DNA of 64,000 bases from Calliopum simillimum (GCA_951812925.1 OX638368.1:5456001-5520000), one strand, 5' to 3'; shown: positions 37,463-48,058, numbered from the stretch's first letter. Notes: generated from the sequence alone by a model not told the origin. Translations and numbers: made by a program.

Positions 37463-39106
37463 ATGACGGACGTTTTAGCTGATATTATTGAAGACATAAT
37501 GGCTGTGAGACACAGTGGCGAAAATTTACCTTTGCTTAATTTTAATGATACTTTTTGCGGTGTTTGTCATGAAGACATGAAACTAGATCAATTTCTCAGT
37601 GTTACTTCCTGCAAACACAAATTTCATAAAGATTGCCTAATAAATCACCTGAAAAATACTAATGCTTGTCCCCAGTGCGGTCAAACATGTGTAGTTTCAA
37701 GCTTATCTGGAAATTCACAAAGCCTACAAGACCTTTTCGCTGCTTCTGGCAATGACAGAAATAACATACTAGAGACGGACAATAGTAACCCTTCTAATTC
37801 TGCTCATAACAGAAAGCAGACATCTCGAAACTATAAGCAAGGAAAGAACCGTGCAACACCTGGACCAAATAGAGCTGTTACTCGTTCTATGAGTGAGAAC
37901 CCAAGTAATGTAGTTTTCCAACGTAGAGAATCTCGTACTAACAGTCCTCGGGTCTCAATTCCTAACTTTTTGGACAATAACGGAAATGCAGTGAGCTTAG
38001 AACCAACTAGTTTGGGTCATATTGAAGTTTTGAGCATCGCTCAATCAATTGCTCACGCTCAGCACCAAGATTTATTGCAACAATTACCTGCTTTGATATC
38101 AGCCACAGTTGAACAGACACTACAAAGGCGATTACAATCTGTCACGATTAACAATCAGAACAATTCGGAGAATCGTCAAGATTCCCCTATAAGGAACAAT
38201 ATTCAAAATGCCTTAGCTAATTCATTGTTAGGTGAGAGTCAAAGACCGACACGTGAAAATAATCGCTTATCGCTTCCACCTGAGAAAGTATCTAATATTA
38301 TTTTAAATTGGCGTTTGAAGTTTGATGGTACCGAAAAAGGTATTACTATCAACGAATTTATATACCGCTTGCAATCTTTAACTAAGCAAAATCTTGCGAA
38401 TGATTATCGTCTTTTATGTGATAATTTACACTTGCTTTTTGTGGGCAAAGCCCAAGATTGGTTCTGGAAGTTTCATTCCAGCCATCGTCAGTTTAGTTGG
38501 GATACCTTCTGCAGTGAGTTTCGGAAAAGATACGAAACAAACCTAACTGATTTTGATGTTTGGGAGAAAATTAGGAAGCGAAAGCAGGCGGATAACGAAA
38601 GTTTTGAGGATTATCATACTGGGATAGAAGAATTATCATACAGGTTACAGAATGAAATGTCTGAGGTTGAATTAGTGGATATTCTGATGAGAAATTCAAA
38701 GCCTAATTTACGTTATGAGCTTTTGCACTTAAATATTCGTACTATGTCTAAACTTCGTGAAGAAGTTAGAAAGCACGAAGCGTTTTTTTCTGAGCCTACT
38801 CTATCCAAGGCGAAACCGCAATGGCAACGTGGCCATCTTGCAGAAATGGTAGACGAGAACTTAGATAAAGATTTAGGCAAAGAAGTTTTTGAAATCCAAC
38901 GTTCACGTACGGGACTTACTTGCTGGAATTGCGATAAGTTAGGGCATCGTTACGATGACTGCTTAGAGCAACGCAAGATATTTTGTTACGGCTGCGGTAA
39001 GAAAAATGTCTTTAAGCCGAAATGTGATGCTTGTAATCCTTCGGAAAACCGGAAGAGGGATGCGTCAAGCAATACAATAATGACGCATCCATCCAATTTT
39101 CATTAA
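37463..39106 (+). CDS. gag: Retrotransposon Gag with N-terminal RING-H2 finger
   Basis: 547 residues from the ATG at 37463 (two codons inside the longest open frame, which begins with TTG). Residues 32-72 match RING-H2 spacing exactly: C32-x2-C35-x14-C50-x-H52-x2-H55-x2-C58-x10-C69-x2-C72. A low-complexity Asn/Ser/Arg linker follows (about 80-270). The retrotransposon Gag domain begins near KFDGTEKGITINEFIYR (about 285) and runs to about 440. A CCHC zinc knuckle CWNCDKLGHRYDDC is at about 487-500, followed by a second Cys cluster CYGCGKKNVFKPKCDAC. The Gag part and knuckle are normal for gypsy elements and bind RNA. The RING finger is not a usual Gag part and suggests E3 ubiquitin ligase activity, which is unproven. 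Pol follows in the -1 frame with about 70 bp overlap. Confidence 0.9.
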   Translation: MTDVLADIIEDIMAVRHSGENLPLLNFNDTFCGVCHEDMKLDQFLSVTSCKHKFHKDCLINHLKNTNACPQCGQTCVVSSLSGNSQSLQDLFAASGNDRNNILETDNSNPSNSAHNRKQTSRNYKQGKNRATPGPNRAVTRSMSENPSNVVFQRRESRTNSPRVSIPNFLDNNGNAVSLEPTSLGHIEVLSIAQSIAHAQHQDLLQQLPALISATVEQTLQRRLQSVTINNQNNSENRQDSPIRNNIQNALANSLLGESQRPTRENNRLSLPPEKVSNIILNWRLKFDGTEKGITINEFIYRLQSLTKQNLANDYRLLCDNLHLLFVGKAQDWFWKFHSSHRQFSWDTFCSEFRKRYETNLTDFDVWEKIRKRKQADNESFEDYHTGIEELSYRLQNEMSEVELVDILMRNSKPNLRYELLHLNIRTMSKLREEVRKHEAFFSEPTLSKAKPQWQRGHLAEMVDENLDKDLGKEVFEIQRSRTGLTCWNCDKLGHRYDDCLEQRKIFCYGCGKKNVFKPKCDACNPSENRKRDASSNTIMTHPSNFH

Positions 39107-42100
39107 AAATTAAAACTCACGATGTCTCTACAACTACTTCTGATTTAAATTGTAAGCCTGATACTGACACATATACATTGTATTCTAATAAACTTAGACC
39201 AATTATTCCTTATCATGAGCGACTTGAGCGTTATAATCAAACGCGACAAAGAATTTTCTCTGACGTTCCTATTGAATATGCTAATCGGAAACCAAAACGT
39301 TCTACACAACGGTTACGTTCCTATTGGAAAAATTTAGTTTCTACGAAACAAAAGTTGGTGTCAGCCATTTTTAAGAATACCGATAATAGACTTTACACCG
39401 ACATAGAAATTTATGGTAAATCTTTTGTAGCATTGTTAGACTCTGGCGCAACGATTAGTTGTCTAGGCAGTGAAGCTGCTAAGCATGTCTTATCTTTTGG
39501 GAGTATCAAGAAATCATTTGGTGACATAATAACCGCCGATGGTTCTTCTTGTGCTGTCTTGGGAAAAACTTGTATTGATTTGACTTATCGGAAATTGACC
39601 AAGACTATAGAATTGTTTATCGTTCCCTCTTTAAACCAGAATATTTATTTAGGAATAGATTTTTGGATAGCCTTTGGATTGAGTAACGCGATCTTGCAAC
39701 AAAATGATATTTTAGAATTAGATGTAGGGAAAGATAATGCTTCTGATGAAGAACCAAACATGCATAAACTTACTGATGAGCAAAGTTATAAGCTTAAATC
39801 TGTTGTGGAATTGTTTCCATCATTTGACAGAGAGGGATTAGGTCGAACTTCTTTAATTGAGCACTCAATAGACGTTGGTAGCTCAAAGCCTGTTAAACAA
39901 CGACATTGGCCTGTTTCACCTGCTATTGAGAAACTGATGTTCGCTGAAGTTGACCACATGTTAGCTTTAGATGTAATTGAGGAATCTTCGAGCCCGTGGA
40001 GCAGTAACTGTGTTTTAGTTAGACGTGGCAAGAAATCTCGCTTGTGCTTAGACTCTCGTGAAGTTAATAAGCATACCCTTAAAGACGCATACCCGCTTCC
40101 CCATATCGATGGGATTTTAAGTAGACTACCTCCAGCTCGTTTTATTACAGGTTTAGATATGAAACACGCGTTTTGGCAAATACCTCTTGAAGAGAAGTCT
40201 CGTATGGTTACAGCATTCACAATTCCTAACAGGCCGTTATATCAGTATAAGGTTATGCCATTCGGATTATGTAATGCGCCTCAAACGCTTTGTCGATTGA
40301 TGGATCGTGTTTTGCCTGCAAACCTACGAGAGCGTGTTTTCATATATTTAGATGATCTTTTGATTCTGTCCGATAGCTTCGATTCACATTTGCTTTTGTT
40401 ACAAGAAGTTGCACTTCACTTGCGTAAAGCCAATTTAACAATTAACGTAGCCAAATCCAAGTTTTGCATGTCTGAAATAAAATATTTGGGCTTTATTATT
40501 GGAGAAGGTCAAATAAAGACCGATCCCGAGAAAATCAATGCCATCATAAATTTTCCTGTACCTGCAACGGTTAAGCAGCTACGCAGCTTCCTCGGCTTAT
40601 CCGGCTGGTACAGGCGATTTATAAGCAATTTCGCAACCATAACCAGTCCTTCAACAGAACTCTTAAAGAAAAGCAAAATATTTGCGTGGAACGAAGAGGC
40701 TCAAAAATCTTTTGACCAGCTAAAAACATTATTAACTTCTGCCCCTATTCTAGTGACTCCGAACTTATCAAAAAAATTCATTTTGCAATGTGACGCAAGC
40801 TTTGTTGGCTTAGGATGCGTACTAGCTCAAGAAAATGAGGAAGGAACAGAGCTTCCTATAGCCTTTATGTCAACCAAACTGACAAAAGCACAACGTAATT
40901 ATTCGGTTACGGAACTTGAGTGTCTGGCTGTCGTCGAAGGCATTAAGAAATTTCGTGCATACATTGAAGGCCAAGATTTTGTGGTTATTACCGATCACGC
41001 TAGCCTTCAATGGTTAATGCGACAAAAAGATCTGTCAGGACGATTAGCCCGGTGGGCACTCAAGCTCCAAGGCTTCACTTTCCAGATACAACATCGCCGA
41101 GGTACCGAAAACGTGGTTGCGGATTCGCTTTCAAGATCTCTAGAAGGAAGTGTAAGTGCTATAGAAGATAGTGGTCCTTTGATTAATTTGGCGTCCGAGG
41201 ATTTTCAATCCGATGAATACGTACAGCTTAGGTCGCAAATTTTAGAAAATACCGCTAGATTTCCTGACCTAAAAGTTATGGACAATTTTGTTTACAAAAG
41301 AACTCAACATTATACGGGTAATGCAGAGCAAGAAGAAAGTTCATGGAAACTTTGGATTCCATCCACTTTAGTTTCAGACGTACTTCACCGAGCACATAAT
41401 CCTCCTGATTCTGCGCACTGTGGCATAGCTAAAACTATGGAAAAACTGAAAAGACATTTCTTCTGGCCAAAAATGATTAACCAAATTCGAGTTTATGTAC
41501 AAAATTGTGAAACATGCAAGTGCACGAAGAGTCCAAACATCACTCTACGACCTCCTATGGGTAGACCATTAATCTCTGAACGTCCCTTTCAAAAATTATG
41601 TTTGGATATCTTAGGACCTTATCCTCGGTCCAAACTTGGCCATATAGGATTATTAATAGTCGTTGATTATTTATCGAAATTTGTTTTTTTGCACCCTTTG
41701 AAGAAATTTACTTCAAAAGCTATTTGTGATTACTTAGAAAAATCAATTTTCTTTACTTTTGGAGTACCTGAAACAATGTTAACTGATAATGGTGTGCAGT
41801 TCAAGTCTGGAATGTTTGAATCTTTCCTGACCAGTTTTGGAATACGACATATTTGTACAGCTATCTACTCCCCACAGTCGAATTCTTCCGAGAGGGTGAA
41901 TAGATCAATTATTTGCGCTATACGAGCGTACATTGGAAAGGATCATTCTACTTGGGATACATATATCAATGAAATAACTTCCGCTTTAAGATCTACAGTT
42001 CACCAAAGCACTGGTTATGCACCGTATTTTCTTGTATTCGGACAGAACATGGTACTTCATGGGAAAGACTATCAGCTGCTTAGAGCACTTCATTTAGTGG

Positions 42101-42438
42101 AAGATGACTCACGATTAGATTATCCGGATGCAATCAAGATAATTAGGGAAAAAGCAAAAGAAAATTTAACAAAGTCTCATGAAAGCAATGCCAAAACCTA
42201 TAACTTAAGGACTAGGCCTATTCAATATGAAGTTGGAGAAAATGCTTTTGCTAGGAATTTTGTTCAAAGTAGCGCTATTAAAAACATTAATGCCAAGCTA
42301 GCACCTACTTTTATCAAAGCCATCGTAAAACGTAAGCTGGGTGCGTCGTATTATGAACTCTCCTCGGAAAACGGGAAGATTTTAGGCGTGTATCACGCAA
42401 AAGATATGCAGAAATCTTGCAACAATTCGAAAGTGTGA
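39037..42438 (+). CDS. pol: Retrotransposon Pol polyprotein (PR-RT-RNaseH-IN)
   Basis: The frame opens at 39037 after a TAA and overlaps gag to 39106 in the -1 frame, so Pol is probably made by -1 frameshifting; no standard slippery heptamer was obvious. There is no early ATG: the first long clear stretch begins LYSNKLRPIIPYHERL. Domains: aspartic protease with ALLDSGATISCLG (about 39430); reverse transcriptase with MPFGLCNAPQTLCRL and YLDD (40345-40356); RNase H with FILQCDASFVGLGCVLAQ and ITDHASLQWL; integrase zinc part HNPPDSAHCG...CETCKC (about 41395-41520) and catalytic core D (CLDILGPY), D (LTDNGVQF), E (NSSERVN). The PR-RT-RH-IN order is Ty3/gypsy. Open to the stop at 42436-42438; likely intact. 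Confidence 0.93.
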   Translation, partial: SFGKPEEGCVKQYNNDASIQFSLKIKTHDVSTTTSDLNCKPDTDTYTLYSNKLRPIIPYHERLERYNQTRQRIFSDVPIEYANRKPKRSTQRLRSYWKNLVSTKQKLVSAIFKNTDNRLYTDIEIYGKSFVALLDSGATISCLGSEAAKHVLSFGSIKKSFGDIITADGSSCAVLGKTCIDLTYRKLTKTIELFIVPSLNQNIYLGIDFWIAFGLSNAILQQNDILELDVGKDNASDEEPNMHKLTDEQSYKLKSVVELFPSFDREGLGRTSLIEHSIDVGSSKPVKQRHWPVSPAIEKLMFAEVDHMLALDVIEESSSPWSSNCVLVRRGKKSRLCLDSREVNKHTLKDAYPLPHIDGILSRLPPARFITGLDMKHAFWQIPLEEKSRMVTAFTIPNRPLYQYKVMPFGLCNAPQTLCRLMDRVLPANLRERVFIYLDDLLILSDSFDSHLLLLQEVALHLRKANLTINVAKSKFCMSEIKYLGFIIGEGQIKTDPEKINAIINFPVPATVKQLRSFLGLSGWYRRFISNFATITSPSTELLKKSKIFAWNEEAQKSFDQLKTLLTSAPILVTPNLSKKFILQCDASFVGLGCVLAQENEEGTELPIAFMSTKLTKAQRNYSVTELECLAVVEGIKKFRAYIEGQDFVVITDHASLQWLMRQKDLSGRLARWALKLQGFTFQIQHRRGTENVVADSLSRSLEGSVSAIEDSGPLINLASEDFQSDEYVQLRSQILENTARFPDLKVMDNFVYKRTQHYTGNAEQEESSWKLWIPSTLVSDVLHRAHNPPDSAHCGIAKTMEKLKRHFFWPKMINQIRVYVQNCETCKCTKSPNITLRPPMGRPLISERPFQKLCLDILGPYPRSKLGHIGLLIVVDYLSKFVFLHPLKKFTSKAICDYLEKSIFFTFGVPETMLTDNGVQFKSGMFESFLTSFGIRHICTAIYSPQSNSSERVNRSIICAIRAYIGKDHSTWDTYINEITSALRSTVHQSTGYAPYFLVFGQNMVLHGKDYQLLRALHLVEDDSRLDYPDAIKIIREKAKENLTKSHESNAKTYNLRTRPIQYEVGENAFARNFVQSSAIKNINAKLAPTFIKAIVKRKLGASYYELSSENGKILGVYHAKDMQKSCNNSKV

Positions 42439-42499
42439 AATTTTGTTATTCAGCTAATGACTTTTCAGAAAATTCTTTTATGAAAAGCATTGTCTGCTT

Positions 42500-44656
42500 T
42501 GTAATGGTCAATTTCACCGTCGCAAGTATCGATACTTTGATCATATATTTTTAAAAATATTTTTTCTTACCGCCCCTGAGTCACTTGTAGCAGTGTACTA
42601 AATATTTATATACCTATGTACATTTGTACACAAAAAAGAATTACAAAACCCTTTTACTTATATTAGAAGTCTACGGTACTTTGATCTGTTTAATCTACCA
42701 GTGTATTGTTTGTGTAATTCTGCTAAACAATCCACGTTACCACTTAGTTGCTAAGTCCAATGAATGCGTACATTCTTTCTGCATGTAACCAGCAACGACA
42801 TCACATAAACTTCGTAATTAACTCAGTGCCTAATAACATATTTAAATTATAATATTACAACGAGGGAATTTAGTTAATTTGGACTATTTCTGTTTTTTTT
42901 AAAATATAATCGTGAAACATATTATTGGTGAGTGTGAAATGAAATCTTAATAATTAGTGGAGTGTTGATCAAAAAAAAAAATATTTGATCATTATAGGAT
43001 TTCCATAAGGGTTCTTCAAGTGGAGCGCTGTTAAGGTTAAGCCTTCAAAAACCGCGTGGAACTTCCATGTACCACTGTATGAAGTCTCCCTAGTTAATTG
43101 GAACAAAATTTCATACACCATCTTTACTCGGACCTTACGATTTTTAATTTAAAGGGAACTCCACATATCTTATTGTAGAGGGTGCTCCGCCCTTGACAGC
43201 ATTGTTGAGGTTAAGCCTTCAGAACCATATGGAACTTCCCTGACTATTTGGATAAAGTCATTGAAACGAAACTTCACAGCCATCAGCTACATTTAATCAC
43301 CCGGACTTCCGCAACCAGAGTTTCAACCACACGACTTTTTAAGAGGTGCTCCGCTTTCAGAGAATTGTATATCTGACTGCGGCACCAAAAACTTTCTTTT
43401 TTTTCACTTTTGGAATATTTCGGAAGCATTACCAATATTCATTATTTCTTTTTCCATACTTTTTTTTTTTTTTAAATTTTGGAATAATTTAATTTGGATT
43501 TAATTTAATTAATTGAGATCACGTTTCTTAAATTCTAAAGTTAAATAATAAGGAAATTCAAATAAGAAATTTTAATATATGGATAAAATTAATTAGAAGT
43601 TACTTCATCGATTGTCGCTGGGCCCAACGAGATCAACGAAGGATTAAAGAAAACAAAAATAATGTAAGTGATTCACCTTTTATTTGAATTTTTATAAAAA
43701 TAATTTTGAATTTTTGAACTATGCTAAAATTAAATATCTGTTTAAGATCCAATTAGTTAAGAAAAAGAAAAAAAAAAGAGAGAGTTAATTTTGTTCCAAA
43801 TGCATAGTTAGATTTTGAATAATTTCCTTATGTGTTTTTTTTTGAGATCACCCTAAATATAACACGCGATGGTTTTTTTTTCAATTAAATATTTTTAATT
43901 CCTAAGATACCTTTTTTTTGCGCTTCATAAGTAACTTGTTGTTGCTAAAATAAGTTTCAGCTATGTTGTTGCCTTCAGCACGGTCATAGTATATTGGTGT
44001 TGCATTTAAGAAATTTTAGTTTTAACCTCTCTCAATTGTTAATATTGAATTCAGCTATGTTAAGGTCAGAGTTAAACTTAAGCAAAGAGTTTAACTCTAT
44101 TTTTTAAGAGTGTATAAGTGATAAGAAAAAATATTTGAATAAGCAATAAAAATATGAATTTGTTATTCTCTGAGCACAAGAAATAATGATGTGTTAAATC
44201 ATTCGGCTTCGTCCGGCGTTAAATCGGTATGCGCAGCGCTTATGACTTAAATTAATTGGTTGTTTAAGTTCGGCATAGGGGCAATTATAAAAGTTTTAAT
44301 TAATTGCTAAGGTAGGGTGGGTATAGAAGGGGACAATTTCCACCTAGGTTTCCCTTTAATCAGGTCACCAATAGTCGGTTAGCATTCAGTTGTCGGGATA
44401 GTTTGTTTTAATAAGAGTTTTTGTATATGATTTTCTTGTATCGTATATCGTAAAGTGCACATAATATTTTGTAGTAGTGGTAATGAGATGTGGATTAGGA
44501 AAGAACCCCGACCTATGACGAGCTAGTTAGAGCATAGCTAGATGTGCACGCCATCCGAAATCCATATTCTTAAAATAGTGGAGAGTTATTCCTTCATTCT
44601 GAAGTGACATTAAATTGTCCTCAAAAATAACCAAAACAGAGTTTAAATCCATTACA
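42500..44656 (+). repeat. 3' long terminal repeat
   Basis: Same 2157-bp sequence as 34845-37001, with no difference noticed. The bases just before it (gcattgtctgcttt) are not purine-rich, so the polypurine tract is unclear. Confidence 0.95.
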
Positions 44657-45427
44657 AGGGGTCTAACAAAAGTTCGCTTAGTTGAATTGAAAAAACTTTT
44701 AAATTTAATTTTTTAAATTTATAACTATGTATATTCTTCATCTATTTGTATTTTTTCAACGTAATCATCATTTATTTTGATACATTTTTGAAATCGATAA
44801 ATCCATCTTGAAAAATAGTCTTCAAAATCGGCTTTTTGCAGTTTTGCAATTTCACCATTAACCGCATTTATTATCTCCTCATTGCTGTTGAAGACTCTCC
44901 CTCTCAATTTTTTTTTTATTTTTGGAAACAACCAGAAGTCACAATGCTCTAGATCTGGGGAATAAAGAGCTGGACGAATTTCTTCGACGCCAGAAAGAAA
45001 AATAAAATCGCATTATCGTGATGTAGAAAGTAGCAGCGTAGCTCCTTTTTTGGCGTTTTCCCAATAAACTTTGGAAAACTTTTGGTAAGCAGGTTTCAGT
45101 ATTCCACTTAGCAGTAACCGTCTGACCTTTTCTCAAAGGAATAGCAGCTACAACTTTCTCTCTGGTAAAGTAAACTGACATCATTACTTTTGTTGCTGAC
45201 TTTTTTTTGCTTTACTTTAACAGGTGGACTTGCACTTTCTGGGCTCCATACCATGGATTGTTGTTTGGTTTCAGGGTCGTACTTCTAAAACCATGCTTCA
45301 TTACCTGTTACGGTTTTCTTGAAGGTGTTAGACCCTTCGTTTTTGAATTTTTCAAGAAAATACTTATTTGATTTACTAAAAATTTATAACATGACAACAA
45401 CTAAGCGAACTTTTGTTAGGCCCTACG
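44657..45427 (-). mobile_element. Deleted mariner element split by the LTR retrotransposon
   Basis: The right end, read on the minus strand, is tacgtagggcctaac then aaaagttcgcttagttg; the left end is tacgaggg (34837-34844) plus gtctaac and aaaagttcgcttagttg (44661-44684). The retrotransposon sits between the two left pieces at AGGG. The minus strand encodes mariner C-terminal parts: KVVAAIPLRKGQTVTAKW and, in another frame, LFPKIKKKLRGRVFNSNEEI then DYFSRWIYRFQKCIKINDDY. The N-terminal and most of the catalytic region are missing or scrambled, so this is an inactive deletion derivative. Confidence 0.8.
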
Positions 45428-45452
45428 TATACACCCATATATATATACACTA

Positions 45453-47029
45453 GGGTGGGCCGATTTGAAAACTGATCTCGGCTACCCCCCTATGTGAATG
45501 TTTATTCAATTCTATGAACATTTGCCCAAGGAACTACACCTCTGCGTTCAACTTTAGTTCGGCGCATTTTTGATCGAAAATTGCACCTTTCATCAATATT
45601 TTTTTTTTATTTTCATACTAAATTTTAAAAAATTTTATAAAGACAAAAGTAATGTCATAATATGATTTGGCTGGTATTCTGTCAGTAATCAACTAAATTG
45701 GGTTCTGTTTACATAAAAAGTTCACTGATGATGTGGATTTGATGCTTTTTTAAATATATAATTTAAAAAAGTGATATGGGTCAAATAGCCGGTTATTATG
45801 TCCGACTTTCAAAATAAACGATTCATAATTTTGGATGAATTTTTTCAAACAAAACACCAACCTACGCTGAAAGTTCATTCAATTCTATGAATTTCTGCCC
45901 AAGGGACCATACCTCTACGTTCAACTTTAGTTCGGCGCATTTTCAATTGAAAATGGTACCTTGCGTTTAATATTTATTTTTTTGCTTAATTTTCAAAATT
46001 CCTATAGAGACAAAAAAGTAATATCATAATATGTTTAGACTGGTATTCTGTCAGTAATCAATAAAATTGGGTTCTGTTTTTACGAAAAGATTACTTGATA
46101 GCGTGAAATTGATTATATTTATTCGGTCACATAACCGATTTATTATAAACGATTCATATTTTTACATGGATTTTTTCAATGGAAACACCAACCCAAGTGT
46201 CTGACACTAATTTTTTTCCAGGGCAAGATCTAGTGGCAGTTTTAGGAAATAAATAAACCGCTTTTTTTAATTTTACAGAACAATATACCAAAAATCTATG
46301 TAAAAATATGAATCGTTTATAATAAATATATATAATTTGACCGATATAATTTTTTGAAATAAATATAATCAATTTCACGCTACCAAGTAAACTTTTCGTA
46401 AAACCAGAACCCAATTTTATTGATTACTGACAGAATACCAGCCAAAACATATTATGATATTACTTTTGTCTCTATAGGAATTTTGAAAATTAAGCAAAAA
46501 AATAAATATTAAACGCAAGGTAAAATTTTCAATTGAAAATGCGCCGAACTAAAGTTGAACGTAGAGGTATGGTTCCTTGGACAGATATTCATAGAATTGA
46601 ATGAACTTTCAGCGTAGGTTGGTATTTTGTTTGAAAAAATTCATCCAAAAATATGAATCGTTTATTTTGAAAGTCGGACATAATAATCGGCTATTTGACC
46701 CATATCACTTTTTTAAATATATAGCATCAAATTCACACCATCAAGTGAACTTTTTATGTAAACAGAACCCAATTTAATTGATTAATGACAGAATACCAGC
46801 CAAATCATATTATGACATTACTTTTGTCTTTATAAAATTTTTTAAAATTTAGTATGAAAATAAAAAAAAAATATTGGTGAAAGGTACAATTTTCGATCAA
46901 AAATGCGCCGAACTAAAGTTGAACGCAGAGGTATAGTTCCTTGGGCAAATATTCATAGAATTGAATGAACTTTCACATAGGGGGGTAGCCGAGGTCGATA
47001 AAATTTCCTCCATACAATTTGGCCCACCC
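45453..47029. mobile_element. TA-flanked long foldback element (GGGTGGGCC ends)
   Basis: Left end TA|gggtgggccgatttg; right end caatttggcccaccc|TA. The arms are each about 750 bp and fold along their whole length, centred near 46240. Each arm contains an internal tandem duplication: ttcaactttagttcggcgca occurs at 45549 and 45920, and its complement at 46547 and 46903, so four copies sit in mirror order. ORFs such as 46154-46414 are by-products. No transposase is encoded. Confidence 0.85.
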
Positions 47030-47940
47030 TAATATGCACGCAAAAGAATTTTCATCATTCCCCTACAAATACAGCTCATCAACATCGGCATCTCTGGAAG
47101 GCCTTTCAACAGACGCAGCATGTTGTTGGTAAGTGATTCTTTCTCCTAAATTAACTTATTTTTATTTCGAATGTAAACGTTAGAAAATGAAAACGAACTT
47201 CCAAAAAAATATTTAACATAACATCCCAACGGAAAAGAAAAGAAGCTGCTTCAAAGAATAGCGCAATAGAAGCACATCTCTGGTAGCATACACAATTTTT
47301 CAAATTCGAATTTCATTTTATTGCTGATAAAAGTTAATAAATCTACCAAAAGTTACAGAAAAAATTTAATTTTTATGAAATTCCCGAAAGACGATACATA
47401 CATACATATGAAAAAGAACATCCTGTCCACAGAATTATTCAGCATTTTCATTGTATGTGATTTCTTATTTGTCTTTCTAGGGCAGAACCATAGTTTTGAT
47501 AAATTTTTACTTAATATTTGGTACCCTTTTTATTACGTAATTTGTGTTAATATTAATAATCGCAGTATAATTTGTATTTTTTTGGTTTATAAACAATTTG
47601 TTGTCTTTTTGAGCAAATAACAAGGTTTGCAGCAGTGGCAGATTAAACTAAAATCAATAGCACCAACGCCTTTCATTTCCTGTTCAACAATATTTATGAT
47701 GGCGCAAGTTTATTAGCCCAAATGGTTAACAGTCTGTCTGCCTATCAGCTGTTGGTTGGAGAAAGGCTACGTGACCCATTAAAGATACCAGCGTGCCGAA
47801 GATCAATGAACACCTTAGTGACCTGATCACATCATAATGCTTCTGTTAAATTGATTACAATTTCATTTTGTTTTTTATCAATGGATGGATGGGTGCATAG
47901 TTTTGATTGGGATTCTCCAAGTGAACTCATTTTGATTTTG
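47030..47940. other. Upstream DNA of the Ala-rich gene
   Basis: Mostly AT-rich. A good splice donor (catgttgttg|gtaagtga, about 47131) follows an open stretch ending in ATG TTG TTG. This could be an alternative first exon in phase with exon 2 of the 48-kb gene, but there is no further support. Confidence 0.35.
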
Positions 47941-47970
47941 TATAAATACGAAAACCATTTCATCAGCTTG
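47941..47970 (+). promoter_or_regulatory. TATA-type core promoter of the Ala-rich gene
   Basis: TATAAATA at 47941-47948, with an initiator-like tcagct at 47963-47968 (predicted start near 47965). This leaves a 5' UTR of about 94 bp before the ATG at 48059. Confidence 0.65.
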
Positions 47971-48058
47971 CAACAGTTTTATTTTGTAAATTCAAACGTG
48001 GACAACATAATATTTGTGCAAAAAATATATTTATTTTTTATTGTAAGGATACATCAAA

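Larger units (their letters stand above)
34845..44656 (+). mobile_element. Ty3/gypsy-type LTR retrotransposon, apparently full length
   Basis: The 9812-bp element has two 2157-bp LTRs (34845-37001 and 42500-44656), each TG...CA, that look identical by eye. A 4-bp target duplication AGGG flanks it (34841-34844, 44657-44660). Order: LTR, tRNA-Lys-type primer site, Gag, Pol (protease, reverse transcriptase, RNase H, integrase), LTR. Both ORFs are open. No env ORF exists: only 61 bp separate pol from the 3' LTR. LTRs this long are unusual for insect gypsy elements. No obvious polypurine tract precedes the 3' LTR. It lies in the terminal repeat of a mariner remnant, splitting tacgaggg from gtctaac. 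Confidence 0.95.

Noticed and set aside
34845..44656. Segmental duplication of about 2.2 kb as a separate event
   Set aside because: The duplicated blocks are the LTRs: TG..CA ends, primer site and target duplication all fit.
47321..47620. 99-residue plus ORF upstream of the Ala-rich gene
   Set aside because: Low-complexity I/F/N/K composition from AT-rich DNA; no start context or motif.
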